64,000 nucleotides of DNA from Anaeramoeba flamelloides (lineage: Eukaryota; Metamonada; Anaeramoebidae). Every line of letters begins with the position of its first letter. Within the stretch, counting starts at the first letter, position 1. The position numbers and the translations under genes are program-made. The notes below the pieces were generated by a model, which did no database searches, was not told the DNA's origin, and was given only the letters and a program-made list of their open reading frames with translations. Positions 11,345-21,965 of the stretch are shown piece after piece. Where the stretch lies: the NCBI GenBank assembly GCA_027625915.1, contig JANTQA010000047.1:11036001-11100000 (forward strand). Direction: 5' to 3'.

Positions 11345-12200
11345 TAAGAAATTTTTAAGGAATGTTCAAAATACTTCATAGTCAAGAACACCAAGAGATG
11401 CATGCAGATTTTTAAGTTTGATCGTTTTCGAGAATTGGCTGACAAACGGAAAATAAAAGCGGAGATAGATCTCTTGAATGGATGAACGATCTAGTTTATC
11501 TCTAGAAAATTTAAACCAAGTTTTGTCACCGACGATGAAAATTCAAAATTTAACTTCAATCTTTTCACTAAATACATTGAGAGAATGAGATCCTTTGAAG
11601 AGTAGGTTCTTCAAAGTACCATCAAAAATAACAAATTACTTGTTTCGGTTAAATTTATTTGTTTTTTTGTTGTTTTGACGGGTTAGATCCCGAGTTAAAA
11701 AATAAATAGCATCTCATATTGTTTCATTTGTTCAACAATCACCTTTTATAATTCTTCGTTTTGGTTCTCCTTCCAGACTCAAAATAATGAGATTGTTCTA
11801 GTGCTAAGATGATATTAATCGTCGTTCTTCGAACTCCTCAATATCATCTTATGTCACTTCGAACAATCTCATTTTTTTCGTTCTTCCAGGCCAAACTCAG
11901 ATTATAACAAGGAGATTGTTTCCAAATCAAAACAATAAACACAGTAATATTTTGATATCGAATGAATTTTGAAAACAAAAGTAAAGAAGGGTTTTGCTTC
12001 TGGTACTTCCTTAATAAACAAACACTCTCCAAAGAAGGTTTATGGAAAATTGAAAATGTGCAAAGTCTGTACATTGGAAAAGGTGTTTTATAAGAGTTTT
12101 GTAAAGTATTTCAAAGGCAGTTCTATTGAAGTTTCTAAATTCAAAAACCATAACAAAAATTACTTTATGATCCCCTTTTAAAATTTTTAATTTGAAAGGT
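11345..12200 (+). pseudogene. Decayed coding scraps, unknown origin
   Basis: Two stretches read like broken protein. At about 11414-11475 the plus strand gives KFDRFRELADKRKIKAEIDL, and near 11500-11610 FVTDDENSKFNFNLFTKYIE, with stops between them. At 11969-12181 a continuous 70-residue frame begins MKTKVKKGFASGTSLINK and includes KMCKVCTLEKVF. Codon choice is more GC-rich than the surroundings. The scraps may come from one gene or mobile element cut by the palindrome at 11785. No family is recognised. Confidence 0.3.
11785..11875. repeat. 91-bp imperfect palindrome
   Basis: AATGAGATTGTTCTAGTGCT at the left is mirrored by the complement of CACTTCGAACAATCTCATT at the right, with AAGATGATATT and AATATCATCTT in the inner part. 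The centre is about 25 bp. It looks like a small foldback element. Confidence 0.6.
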
Positions 12201-13685
12201 GTTTATTGCAAAAATTTTTTTTGTTTGAAATTTCCAAATTCGATTGCCTTTTCGTTGTTCCAAACGATTAGTTGTTTTAACTCAAAACAGATCAAATAAA
12301 TAAAAAGAAAACTGATAAATGAAAAAAATGTACAAACTTTTTATTTCAATTTACCTTTTTTAAAAGTTTTTACACAGACTTGAACAAAGAATTTTATGGC
12401 TTAAATGTAAAGAAAGTTTGTAAAATCAGGTGGTCTTTGGAAATGCTCTTTGAATGAAATTTATTAAAAGAAGAAGTTATTAAGAATTAGAAAAAATAGA
12501 AATTGACCAAAAAAGTTTTTTGCATAAATTTGAATTTATCTGTATTCTTTTCATTTAAATTTAACTTTAACTCCAGACGGCAAAAGAAAAGCCCAGTTGT
12601 ATAAGAAAAGATTTTAATTTTGGAAAGATCTTGAGAAAATTTATGCTTATTCATAGAATTTAAAAAAAAATAAAGACTGAAAAAAAAAAAAAAACTCAAA
12701 AGATCGGAATTTTGACAACTTTTAAAAATGATCGAGTTTAAGAAAAGGTTTGAAAAGAAATTAAAACTTTTTTAGTTTTGTTTAAATTTTGTGTTTCCTA
12801 TTTTTTCAAAGTTTGATACAATTACAAAATTCGTAAACAAAATAAAAAAAAAAAAGAAATAGTTACGGGTGGTATATCGCTACTATAAATCGAAACTATT
12901 GGTGGATTTTTCTGTGATTTTTTTCGAACTTTAATATCAAAAAATGCATGTGCACCAAAATCGTTTCTTTTGTTTTTAACAAGCGAAGAAAATAAAAGGA
13001 AACAGAAAATGAATATTAATATTAGATCGTTTTGCCTTTGATGTGTACACTGGAATAGAGAAAGAGGTTATTTCAAAAGAAAAAAGATTTGTATTACAAA
13101 GACAAAATTCCATGCCAAAAAAAACCTGTTTGTGTCATTGTTGTTTTCGTTATAAAAAACAAATTTTCAATTTTGAAAAAAAATAAAAAATGATATTTGT
13201 AATTCTATTTTGGCATTTATAAGACTTAATAATATGTTTTATATTTAAAACCATCATCAACTATTGATGACTTATGTGAAAATGGTTTGCTTTTTATCTT
13301 TTTTTTGTCTTAAGGGGCTATTGGCAGATCACGATCAGGAAAAACTTTTTTTGAAAAAAAAATTAAACATTTGCTAATTTTTAACTTTTTAATAACTCAC
13401 TTCTAATAGAAACTCTTGGCTAATAAAAGATCTTGTATCTAAAATTATTTTTTGAGATATTTAACAATTAAAGTTGGAAAATCCAATTTTACAGTAATAT
13501 TTTTTTTCAATTTAATAGTTAAAAATTTGAATATTTTTTTTACACAGTTAAGAGGTTTTAATCATCTATTTTAAAAGTATTTTAAATTTAATAAATATCT
13601 TACAAATGGATAACCAATTATTTGGATTATTAAAGAATTATTTATTCATATAAATTTAAAATATTATTTTTTTTTTGATTTTTCT
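12201..13685. other. Gene-free AT-rich stretch
   Basis: Only homopolymer-rich, stop-broken sequence is seen, with no intact repeat. A plain-looking 70-residue minus frame at 12487-12699 is Phe/Lys/Asn-rich and not supported. Confidence 0.5.
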
Positions 13686-13772
13686 GTTGGGTTTTTTTTA
13701 ATTTTTGAGTTAAACAGAAAATTTTAATAAATTTTCAGTTTATTTCAAAAAGTAAAAAAATCCAGGACACGG
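13686..13772. repeat. Isolated GTTRGG-type palindrome
   Basis: A single unit of the hairpin-array family: GTTGGGTTTTTTTTAATTTTTGAG, then AAACAGAAAATTTTAATAAATTTTCAGTTTATTTCAAAAAGT, ending in AAAAAAATCCAGGAC. It is a diverged relative of 9481-9567 and 49163-49243 without any adjoining LINE sequence. Confidence 0.55.
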
Positions 13773-15490
13773 AATATTTATCATCAGTTATTTTTTTTTC
13801 TGTATTTATTTTTTTTTAGTAGAGTGGAGTGTTTTCAAAACTATTCGTTCTTATCTATAATAAAAAAAATATCCAAAAGTTGTTTTTAAGAAAAATTCAT
13901 TATCCTCGATTTAAAAATTTTTACCCCAAAACATACCTTTTTTCTAGACTAGAGACTTTTAAAAATCGTGGTTATACTGACAACAATAAATAGAATATCA
14001 TCATGAATTTAGAGTTCTGTAATTTTGATTCTATTACGAATAAAGTCTATTATTTAAGATGATAAGATTAAGGAATGTAGTAGTTTTGTCTAACTTTTTT
14101 TTTACAATTTTATTTTTTCATGCTAGTGATGTGCAAAAATTATTTATCGACTTTTCATTTTTTTTTTGATAAAATATGATTTTTTCATTAATGGTGATAC
14201 TTTTTTGATATGTAACCATTCCCATTGAATTAATTGTTGGGCATATTTGTTATTTTATTGAATTTAAAATGGAAAGGGGGGGGTTGGAATAGAAACATCA
14301 AAGGAAAATCGAAATAACTTTTACCAAATTCAATAGTCCCCAATATTTCCAATGGTTGTTTGAATAGAATTGATTACTACTTAATACATCATATATATTG
14401 CCCTGTTTCCTGGGTCTTGTATAAATGCCCAAAAATATTTACTATTAATTAAAAAATCATATTTTTATCAAAAAAAACATGAAAAATTAAGAAATCCTTT
14501 TTGTAAATGTTTAACTATTAAAAAAATTTTTTAATAAATTTAATAGCAAATTGACATAATTTTTTACAACTTGAATTGAAAAAATAAAGTTAAAATCTGA
14601 TTATATGGATTACATAATTTCTTTTAATGTTATTTTTCATGAATGAACTATTATTTTGAGAAAGATTGACCATTTTACCTTTTTTGAAAATTTCAATTGT
14701 GATAATCTTACAGAAAAAAAGGTTTTTTGAGTATCACAAGCTATTGAAACTTTTAAACCAAAATATCCTTCTCTACTCTATTTGTGAAAATGAACCCTAA
14801 ATAAATCAAAGAGGAATCTTCAGATTTTCAATTTTTGAGCATTTTTTTTTTGATTCACATTTTTGGTTTTATTAAATTATATTGAGAATCTCAAAATATA
14901 TTCTATATATTACGTTTTTATCAAAAAAAAAAACAAAAAAAAACAACTAAGATAATAGAGATGTGAAGATGTAGATTTTAAGCAATTATTTGCTTTTTTA
15001 GAACCAAACAAGAAAGATCAACTATCCAAATAAACTTGTTGAAATCAGGAATATATATAAAAAAATTTCCATTTAAAAAATATTTCTAAAGGTTTTGTTA
15101 ATCTTTATCTTCTTAACTGATGTTAGAATAAGTATAAAATTACATTAAATCCAACATATTCTGATTTAGGAATATTTTAACCAACACCCATTTTTTACAA
15201 GTTGGGTTTCAAAATTACATTTCCAATTTTTTTATCACAAAAAGCCAAAACAAAGATTAATGTTTCAAAGATAAAATTAAAAAATATATTATTGAAATTA
15301 AAAAAAAAAAACAACTTCAAAAGGAAAAACAGAAAGTGAATATAAAAGATGATAAAAATTTTTAAAGTAAAATTTATAAATCCTTTTATTTTCCAAATTT
15401 GACTGAAAGAAAATAAATTGTTTTAAAAGAAAAAAAGTACTCAATAAAAACATGTTTTAAAACAATACTGAAAATGAAAAAGATATCAAA
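13773..15490. other. Gene-free AT-rich stretch
   Basis: No gene or clear repeat. A run of eight G lies near 14276-14283. Confidence 0.5.
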
Positions 15491-15750
15491 TACTGTTATT
15501 TTCCAAATAACAAAGGAAAATTTTTATTACAATTTCCTAAATCGATATTAATTATTACTGCTACAATCAAATTAACAGGGCAAAAATTTCGTATTAGAGT
15601 TATCTAAGGAAGTTTATGTTATTGTCTAAATATATCATTTCTAAAAGATGTTGTAAAGAACTTTGGATTTTCTTCAACTTATAAACTATAAAAAATATTT
15701 TGGAATGTGAACCAAAAATTTTCATTTTTTAATTATAAAATAATAGTAAT
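15491..15750 (+). repeat. Dispersed repeat family I, copy 1
   Basis: Starts TACTGTTATTTTCCAA and ends CATTTTTTAATTATAAAATA. Along its length it aligns with the complement of 54091-54370 inside the metallophosphoesterase intron: shared blocks are TTAATTATTACTG, TTTGGATTTT, AAAATATTTTGGA and AAAAATTTTCATTTTTTAATT. No coding potential was seen. Confidence 0.55.
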
Positions 15751-15858
15751 CAAAAGTCTTCTTTTCAGACAATTTTTACATTATTCGGTAATAATCTGGA
15801 CAGCCTCAGTGAATAATCTGACTATTTGTTGAAAAATAAATGGAACCTAATTTTTATC

Positions 15859-16340
15859 TACTGTAGTCAAAATAACCCGTGCAAAAAAATATAATGCGTG
15901 TTTCAAAATAAAAAGTTTGTTTTTTTGTTATTCTTGACCAATACATTAACCAATAAAAGAAACCAATAATAAACCCTATAAAAATATGGTATTGGTTTCT
16001 TAAAGTTCTATTATTTAAAAAGAACTTCTAAAAATGAAGGATCAAATTGCAAAATTTATCTCAAAAAATAGAGTTAATTTTTTAAGAAAATTTTAATCAT
16101 AAAAAAAAACAAAACTTTTCAAAAAAAATGGGAATATTATTGAAAATTTTCAACTATTTGCATGAATAATTTAAATTTTACTTAAATAACGAGGCATTTA
16201 CTTTCAAAATTGATTTGAAATTAGGTATACTATTTGTTAGTAGATTGGATGTTGCCTTGGTACAAGAAGAAAAAAAAGCATGGATAATATTTTGAAACAC
16301 CGATTATTATCGTTGTGCACGCTTTATTTTGATCACTGTA
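15859..16340. mobile_element. TA-flanked mariner/Tc1-like MITE
   Basis: The left end TACTGTAGTCAAAATAACCC and the complement of the right end TACAGTGATCAAAATAAAGC are inverted repeats that go on through CGTGCA and GTGTTTCAAAAT for about 55 bp, with gaps. Both ends are bounded by TA, as expected for Tc1/mariner target duplication. The interior has no open frame. An eroded relative is at 1118-1290. Confidence 0.6.
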
Positions 16341-16856
16341 GCTTTCCAAAAACAGATTTTTTTTTAAATAATCCGATAAAATTTCAAATTTTTCAGAATA
16401 TAAATCAGTTTAAATAATTGATTTCACATTTTAGAATTGATATTTTGATGATTTGTTTTAATTCTTGGAATGTGATTATTTTGGAAAGTCGAATGAAAAT
16501 TTTGATCCTTTTATTTTGCATTTAATCCTATTGAATTTGAAATTACAAAACAAAAATTGAGAATCTTTCTGAAAATGGGTCTTCCATTTTGTTTTACATC
16601 TTTTTCACTTGAAAAAATATTAGAAAGTTTCATCACTTTCCCTGACAAGACAACAAATTCAATTTATAAAATTAAAAAAACATCAGTTATTTTCGCCTAA
16701 TACTAAGAAATGAAATCTCACTGAACTTTCTTTAATTAATTTCTTTTATACATTTGTTTTGCACCAATAAAGATGGTATTATTAGGTACATTTGTTTTTA
16801 TTAGACAAATAGATGAATCTAAGAATAAAAGAAAAGAAAAAAGTATTTTAACTAAA

Positions 16857-17022
16857 TACTGGTATTTGGATTATAAATGGGAAAATATTTGACTTCATTT
16901 CATATATTTTCTTTTCTCAAGAGAGTTCTCAATCAAGTAGACTGTAATTTAAAAACTCTATTTGAGAAAAGAAATTGAAAATGAAGTGAAAATTGTCCTC
17001 ATTTGTGATTCAAATACCAGTA
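16857..17022. mobile_element. 166-bp TA-flanked MITE, copy 1
   Basis: TACTGGTATTTGGATTATAA at the left and the complement of TTGTGATTCAAATACCAGTA at the right form inverted repeats of about 45 bp that also include GACTTCATTT and AAATGAAGTG. A 170-bp copy lies at 51127-51296. It sits about 450 bp upstream of the 17477 gene. Confidence 0.7.
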
Positions 17023-17476
17023 AAATTCTTTAACCAGATTTAAAAGCTTTAATTTGTTTTAATATGAGGATAATAAAAAGTAAAACTTTTCGGAAAATCT
17101 TTTTCTTCTTTCAAAAAAACAATTAAAAAAAATTCTAAGTGCAATTTTCGATTTTTTTTGCGATTTTATGTTTTGGGTAAATTATCACATTCCATTTTAG
17201 ATTCTTGTTAAGCTGAATAAAGATCAGTAGTTCAGATTCTCGTTTTATTAGTCTCAGAAAAAGATCAATTGGAAAGTTATTGTGAATAAGAAAAAAAAGA
17301 TAGTTTATGAGTGATTCCAAAAGTAACAGGACTGGAAAATGTAGTAGACATTTATTGTTTTTCAAAAATTACTCTTGATTTACTTTATGTTCTTGAGAAT
17401 TTAAAAAATTGTCTGTTGGTGCGGGTTGCTCTATAAACCATAATCATTTTTTCAAAAAGTAATTTTTTTAGTTGAA

Positions 17477-20400
17477 ATGTCTTTTTCAACAACAAAATCA
17501 CAGAACGGTTCTTCTGGGTTTGTACAAAGAAAGAATTTGAAACGAAATTTTCCCCAAAACCAAAATATTCTCCTAAGAAACAAAAGCAAAGACAATAATA
17601 ATATTATAGGAAGAGGTAGGGGTAGGGGTAGGGGTAGGGGAAGAGGAAGAGGTATCGGAAGAGGAAGAGGAGTAGGAACAGGAAGAGGAACAGGAAGAGG
17701 AACAGGAAGAGGAACAGGAAGAGGAAGAGGTGTCGGAACAGGAAGAGGTATAGGAACAGGAACAGGAATAGGAGTAGGAACAGGAAGAGGAGTAGGAAGA
17801 GGAAGAGGTATAGGAAGAGGAAGAGGAAGAGGAAGAGGAAGAGGAACAAGAAATTTGAATAGAAGCATTGTTAATAAATCTTTTCAATCATTCCCAAACC
17901 CACAAAAAAAGATAACAAACAACAAAACAAATGTTGAAGATCCTGAAGAAGAGTCCCCACCAGAACTTCCACCAAAATTACCACTTCGAATAAATACTGT
18001 ACCAAAAAAAAAAGAAAATCAAAATAATGAAAACGAAGAACTACCACCAGAACTCCCACCAAAATTACCGTCCCGAATTAACTCCCCAATCTACAATAAA
18101 AAACCATTTCAAGGAAATTCATTCACAAGAACAGAAACAAAAACCACTTTTCCTTCTCCCAATAAAACCAAACAAAACAGCTTTGCAAAAAACAATTTCA
18201 AACCGACAACAAATTCTTCACTTCCAAACAGAAATACTAACACTAACACAAACACAAACACAAACACACACACAAACACAAACAAATTCACAAGTAGAAA
18301 CACAGACCTTAACAGAAAGACAAATAACGAAACAAGTACATTTGCCTTACCTAAAATGAATAAACCAGCACCCTTACGAACGATCAAAAGAGCACCAAGA
18401 TCCAACATCCGTCGCAACAATAACCAAAGAACAGGAACTGGCCAAAGGTTAACAAATCCGAAAAAAAACATATCAAGAACAAAAGGAAGAAGGCCACCAA
18501 CAAGAAAAAAGATGAAAGGAAGAGAGATTAAAGAACTTGACCCAAAAAACAAGACGTCTGACAAGAAATTCAATCCAAATCCAAAGAGTCATAATAACAC
18601 TGGCAAAACAAAATTTTTTCAGATGAAAAAAATAGAAAAAACAACTCAAGGTGACGGGCTTGAGGAAATTAAAAAAATAAAATCAAAAATTGTCAGAATT
18701 TTTTTACAAGACGATTCTTTTAAAACGATTTTACTTGAAAAAATCGATACTGTAGAAAGGGTGATCGAAAAAATTAAAAACAAAATCCACGATCAGATAC
18801 CTAGTATGGAAAACTATGTATTAGTAGAAAGAAAGGGTAAAGCTGATCGTGTTTTAGATTCCAAATTCAATGTCTGGTTTATAAAGAAAAAATGGGAAAC
18901 ACAAGACGATGATTTTTATAAGTTTGTGTATCTGGACAAAAATTCTGTTGAAAAAAAGAATTTAGTTTCCACAGATGAATTTATTATATGCAGGATCTAT
19001 TTTGAAGACGAAACTCATAAGACTTTAAAAGTTACTAACACAACAACGTGCGTTGATTTAGTCAAAACATTATGTGTCAAGGTTAGGATTGCTGCGATGT
19101 TAGAATTTTCTTTATATGTGAAAAATTTAGAGGACCAAGAGCTCCCCCTCAGGCTGTGCGAAAACGATGAAAACATTTATTATTTGCTCAAAGACTGGGA
19201 AATTAATTGTCAAAATAATAGGTTGATCTTTAAAGATAAGGAAATACAAAATCCAATACTCAATAAAATCAATTTCAGAGGATCAATAATTAGTGAAAAC
19301 TTATTCAAAAAAATTGAAAAGGAAGAAGAAAAAAGGAAATCTTTAAAATTAGATCCTTTAATGTTACAGAAACATCAACAAAAAATGCTTAAAATACAAA
19401 ACAATTCTAGATTATCCAGCCAATTTACTATCAACAACAACAACAACAACAACAACAACAAAAATAACAACAACAACAACAATAACAACAACAACAACAA
19501 AAGCACATTTAATTATCAACAATTTAATATGAAAAAAATTACCTTTACTCCACCTGAAACTACAGATAATAATCCAAATACCGAAAGCTATCAATCAACA
19601 AATAATTCTAAAAAAAATAAGAACAAATTTGGTTTTAAAAATATCATAAAGAATAATAATATGACAAATTCTCCGGTATTAAAAATACAAGGGGACAAAA
19701 CTGGTATTTTAACAATGTTAGATTTAACAACAAATGAGAATAAAGCAAACTGGATAACATCATTTCTAACATTACAAGGAAATAGATGCTTTTATTTTTT
19801 GGATTTCCAATCCACTACGCCCAGTGGCAATTTCAGTTTACTTAATGCTGGTATCACCAAAGAAAAATTTAATAATTCAAAACATGGATTTATAATTTTT
19901 ACTATTAGAAATGAGGCCTTTTCATTCAGTGCAAAGAATGAAAAAGAGCGTAATACATGGTTTGACAAAATCTCTAAAAATGTTATTAACACTGGTGTTT
20001 CAAAGGATCCACGATCGATGATGGCACAAGCAATTAAAATGAGATCAATTTTAAATAAAACTGGTGGTGGTAAGGGAAGCGAGAAGGGAAGCGGGAAGTT
20101 GACTGGGAAAGGAATTGGGAAAGGAATTGGGAAAGGAATTGGAAAGGGAACGAGAACGGGTAAAAAAAAGGAAGGCAGTGGGGTATTTAAATTTGGTTTT
20201 ATACACTCAAATAAAAACAAAAAAAAGGATAACAGCGAACTAATGCAAACAAAAACATTTATTAATTGGATTAATTACCAAATAAATAAAATCAACTATA
20301 CTGAAAGAAAGGTACAAAATTTAGAAACAGATTTGTCAGATGGAGTAATATTGTGTAAACTTATAGAATCAATTACAAAGGAAACTTTTAAAATTAAAAT

Positions 20401-20890
20401 GAAACCAAAATTTTTGGTTCATAAAATTGATAATTTAAGACAAGTTTTGACCATCGCCAAAAAAAATGGTGGTAATCTTCAATTGATCACTGAAGAGGAT
20501 ATTTTGGAAGGAAAAACAAAGCTAATATTAACATTAATTTGGTCAATAGTTTATGATGTCCAAAATAGAGGCACGTCCAGAACAGATCTAATTAATTGGG
20601 CTAGGAGAAAAACACAACAATTTAATTTGAAAATAGATAATTTTGAATCAAGTTTCAAATCAGGAATAATCTTTAATTCTCTCCTATATTTAAAAAACTC
20701 TTCATTACAAAACCCCAATAAACTTAAAAAATCAAATTCAAAAAAAAATTTACAAATTGCTTTTAGCAATCTGTCCACAATATTTAACATACCGCCTTTA
20801 TTAACTGTGCATGATTTTATTAAATGCTCAGATTCAAGATCGATTATGACTTTTGTGTTTATGATAAAAAAGGATATTTATAATGAATAA
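17477..20890 (+). CDS. RA-RA-PH-CH-CH protein, putative Ras-effector actin binder
   Basis: Intronless 1137-residue protein. The ATG at 17477 follows an in-frame TAG and opens MSFSTTKSQNGSS. In order: a Gly-Arg tract (residues 45-125, GRGRG, GTGRG and GIGRG units, RGG-like); two ELPPKLP proline motifs (about 160-205) that could bind SH3 domains; a basic Asn/Thr-rich linker; two RA/ubiquitin-fold domains (about 403-477, KIVRIFLQDD...; and 501-577, FIICRIYFEDE...); an Asn run (652-675); a PH domain (about 740-838, ending ERNTWFDKISKNV); a second Gly/Lys tract (GKGIGKGIGKG, about 863-905); and two calponin-homology domains (about 926-1030, LSDGVILCKLIES; 1033-1137, LINWARRKT). RA plus PH resembles the Grb7/RIAM-lamellipodin arrangement, and tandem CH domains usually bind F-actin. 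A role linking small GTPase and phosphoinositide signals to actin is inferred. Confidence 0.8.
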   Translation: MSFSTTKSQNGSSGFVQRKNLKRNFPQNQNILLRNKSKDNNNIIGRGRGRGRGRGRGRGIGRGRGVGTGRGTGRGTGRGTGRGRGVGTGRGIGTGTGIGVGTGRGVGRGRGIGRGRGRGRGRGTRNLNRSIVNKSFQSFPNPQKKITNNKTNVEDPEEESPPELPPKLPLRINTVPKKKENQNNENEELPPELPPKLPSRINSPIYNKKPFQGNSFTRTETKTTFPSPNKTKQNSFAKNNFKPTTNSSLPNRNTNTNTNTNTNTHTNTNKFTSRNTDLNRKTNNETSTFALPKMNKPAPLRTIKRAPRSNIRRNNNQRTGTGQRLTNPKKNISRTKGRRPPTRKKMKGREIKELDPKNKTSDKKFNPNPKSHNNTGKTKFFQMKKIEKTTQGDGLEEIKKIKSKIVRIFLQDDSFKTILLEKIDTVERVIEKIKNKIHDQIPSMENYVLVERKGKADRVLDSKFNVWFIKKKWETQDDDFYKFVYLDKNSVEKKNLVSTDEFIICRIYFEDETHKTLKVTNTTTCVDLVKTLCVKVRIAAMLEFSLYVKNLEDQELPLRLCENDENIYYLLKDWEINCQNNRLIFKDKEIQNPILNKINFRGSIISENLFKKIEKEEEKRKSLKLDPLMLQKHQQKMLKIQNNSRLSSQFTINNNNNNNNNKNNNNNNNNNNNNKSTFNYQQFNMKKITFTPPETTDNNPNTESYQSTNNSKKNKNKFGFKNIIKNNNMTNSPVLKIQGDKTGILTMLDLTTNENKANWITSFLTLQGNRCFYFLDFQSTTPSGNFSLLNAGITKEKFNNSKHGFIIFTIRNEAFSFSAKNEKERNTWFDKISKNVINTGVSKDPRSMMAQAIKMRSILNKTGGGKGSEKGSGKLTGKGIGKGIGKGIGKGTRTGKKKEGSGVFKFGFIHSNKNKKKDNSELMQTKTFINWINYQINKINYTERKVQNLETDLSDGVILCKLIESITKETFKIKMKPKFLVHKIDNLRQVLTIAKKNGGNLQLITEEDILEGKTKLILTLIWSIVYDVQNRGTSRTDLINWARRKTQQFNLKIDNFESSFKSGIIFNSLLYLKNSSLQNPNKLKKSNSKKNLQIAFSNLSTIFNIPPLLTVHDFIKCSDSRSIMTFVFMIKKDIYNE
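17609..17849 (+). repeat. G/A-rich coding minisatellite with G4 motif
   Basis: About 240 bp of GGAAGA, GGAACA, GGTATA and GGTAGG hexamers encode the Gly-Arg tract. At 17619-17640 four GGGG runs are separated by TA, a strong G-quadruplex-forming pattern on the coding strand. Hexamer slippage keeps the frame. The opposite strand gives only Pro/Leu or Ser shadow frames. Confidence 0.75.
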
Positions 20891-21471
20891 TTATATAGCA
20901 TGCCAATTAATATCCATATTTGAATTGATCATATACCCATTATTGATAAATAGATAAAAAAACTTATATATGTATATATGCACACCCATATGTGTGTATG
21001 TAGATATGTAGAACTAAATATTTGAATAAATTGGCTGATTAATAACATTTTATTGATTTACTAGTTATTTCCTAATAATAAAAAAGAAAAATAAACACAA
21101 TTGAACAAAATTTACTTTAATTATTATAATTGATTTATTTTATAAAATTCCCAACTTCAAGAATTAAAAGCAAAAGAAAGAAAGAAAAAGAAAGAAATAA
21201 TATTAATTCATATTTCTTTCCCCCATTTTATCTTTCTTTTCTTATTCTTCTTCTCTTTTTAAATTCAATTAATTTATCATAATAAAATTATTTTATTTTT
21301 GAAAGTTGTGTATTGATTTTTTTTATTAATCCTTCCTTTAAATTCTTGAAAAACATAATTAGAATGAGAATAAAACCACTATCCTATGTTTTTTTTTTTT
21401 TTTTTTTTTTTTGTAAACTATTCATTTTCCAAAAGGGAAGACACGTAAAATTATATGATAAATTAGATAAA

Positions 21472-21965
21472 CAAAATTTCATAATAAATGGCCCATGTTA
21501 TATTTGAATTTTGAATTGTATTTGTATTATTTTGAAGTTTTTCCCCTCACAACGAAAAGTTTGCCAATATATCATTTTTTCTCTTTTTTATTTTTTAAGA
21601 GTATTCTGTTAAAAGGGAAAATGAAAATGAAAATTTGGAAAAAAGTAACAGATGAATTAATGAAAAAATTGGTTTCGTATATGAAAAAGAGATTAGATTT
21701 AGTTATTCAAATGGAAGGAGAATCGATTAATGGGTTTTATTAATTTTTTAAATTTTCAATTTTTTATGTAATGCTTATTTCAAAATAAATATCCACTATT
21801 TTTTTAATTGTTTTTTTGATTTATTTTTTATTTTATTTTTAGAGGAAAAATAATTATCTCTTGAGTCTATAACTGAATATTAAAATAGAAAATTTTTTTT
21901 TTATAATAGATAACTTCAATAATTAAAAATATTTTTTTTTAAAATTTGATTTTTAATGGGCCAAT
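21472..21965 (+). repeat. 494-bp dispersed repeat with conserved mini-ORF, copy 1
   Basis: Aligns along its length with the complement of 62771-63263. Shared blocks include ATTTCATAATAAATGGCCCA, TTTTGAAGTTTTTCC, CACAACGAAAAGTTTGC, a nearly unchanged 93-bp core (21643-21735) and TTGATTTTTAATGGG. The core lies in a frame at 21621-21743 that encodes 40 residues, MKMKIWKKVTDELMKKLV onward. It lies between the convergent 3' ends of the RA-PH-CH gene and the BEACH gene. Confidence 0.65.
21621..21743 (+). CDS. Possible 40-residue peptide or duplicated exon
   Basis: The frame opens MKMKIWKKVTDELMKKL and ends EGESINGFY. The copy in the second repeat (62945-63109, minus) keeps VTDELMK.LVS.MKKRLDLV and IQMEGESING. 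The core differs at about four bases, of which one is silent, whereas the flanks differ much more. That is what selection on a peptide would leave. An AG-terminated pyrimidine stretch precedes the core in both copies, so it could also be an exon duplicated with flanking intron. The function is unknown. Confidence 0.3.
   Translation: MKMKIWKKVTDELMKKLVSYMKKRLDLVIQMEGESINGFY

Noticed and set aside
17452-17868. Minus-strand Pro/Leu-rich and Ser-rich frames opposite the Gly-Arg tract
   Set aside because: They are reverse-strand readings of the same hexamer repeat and have no features of their own.
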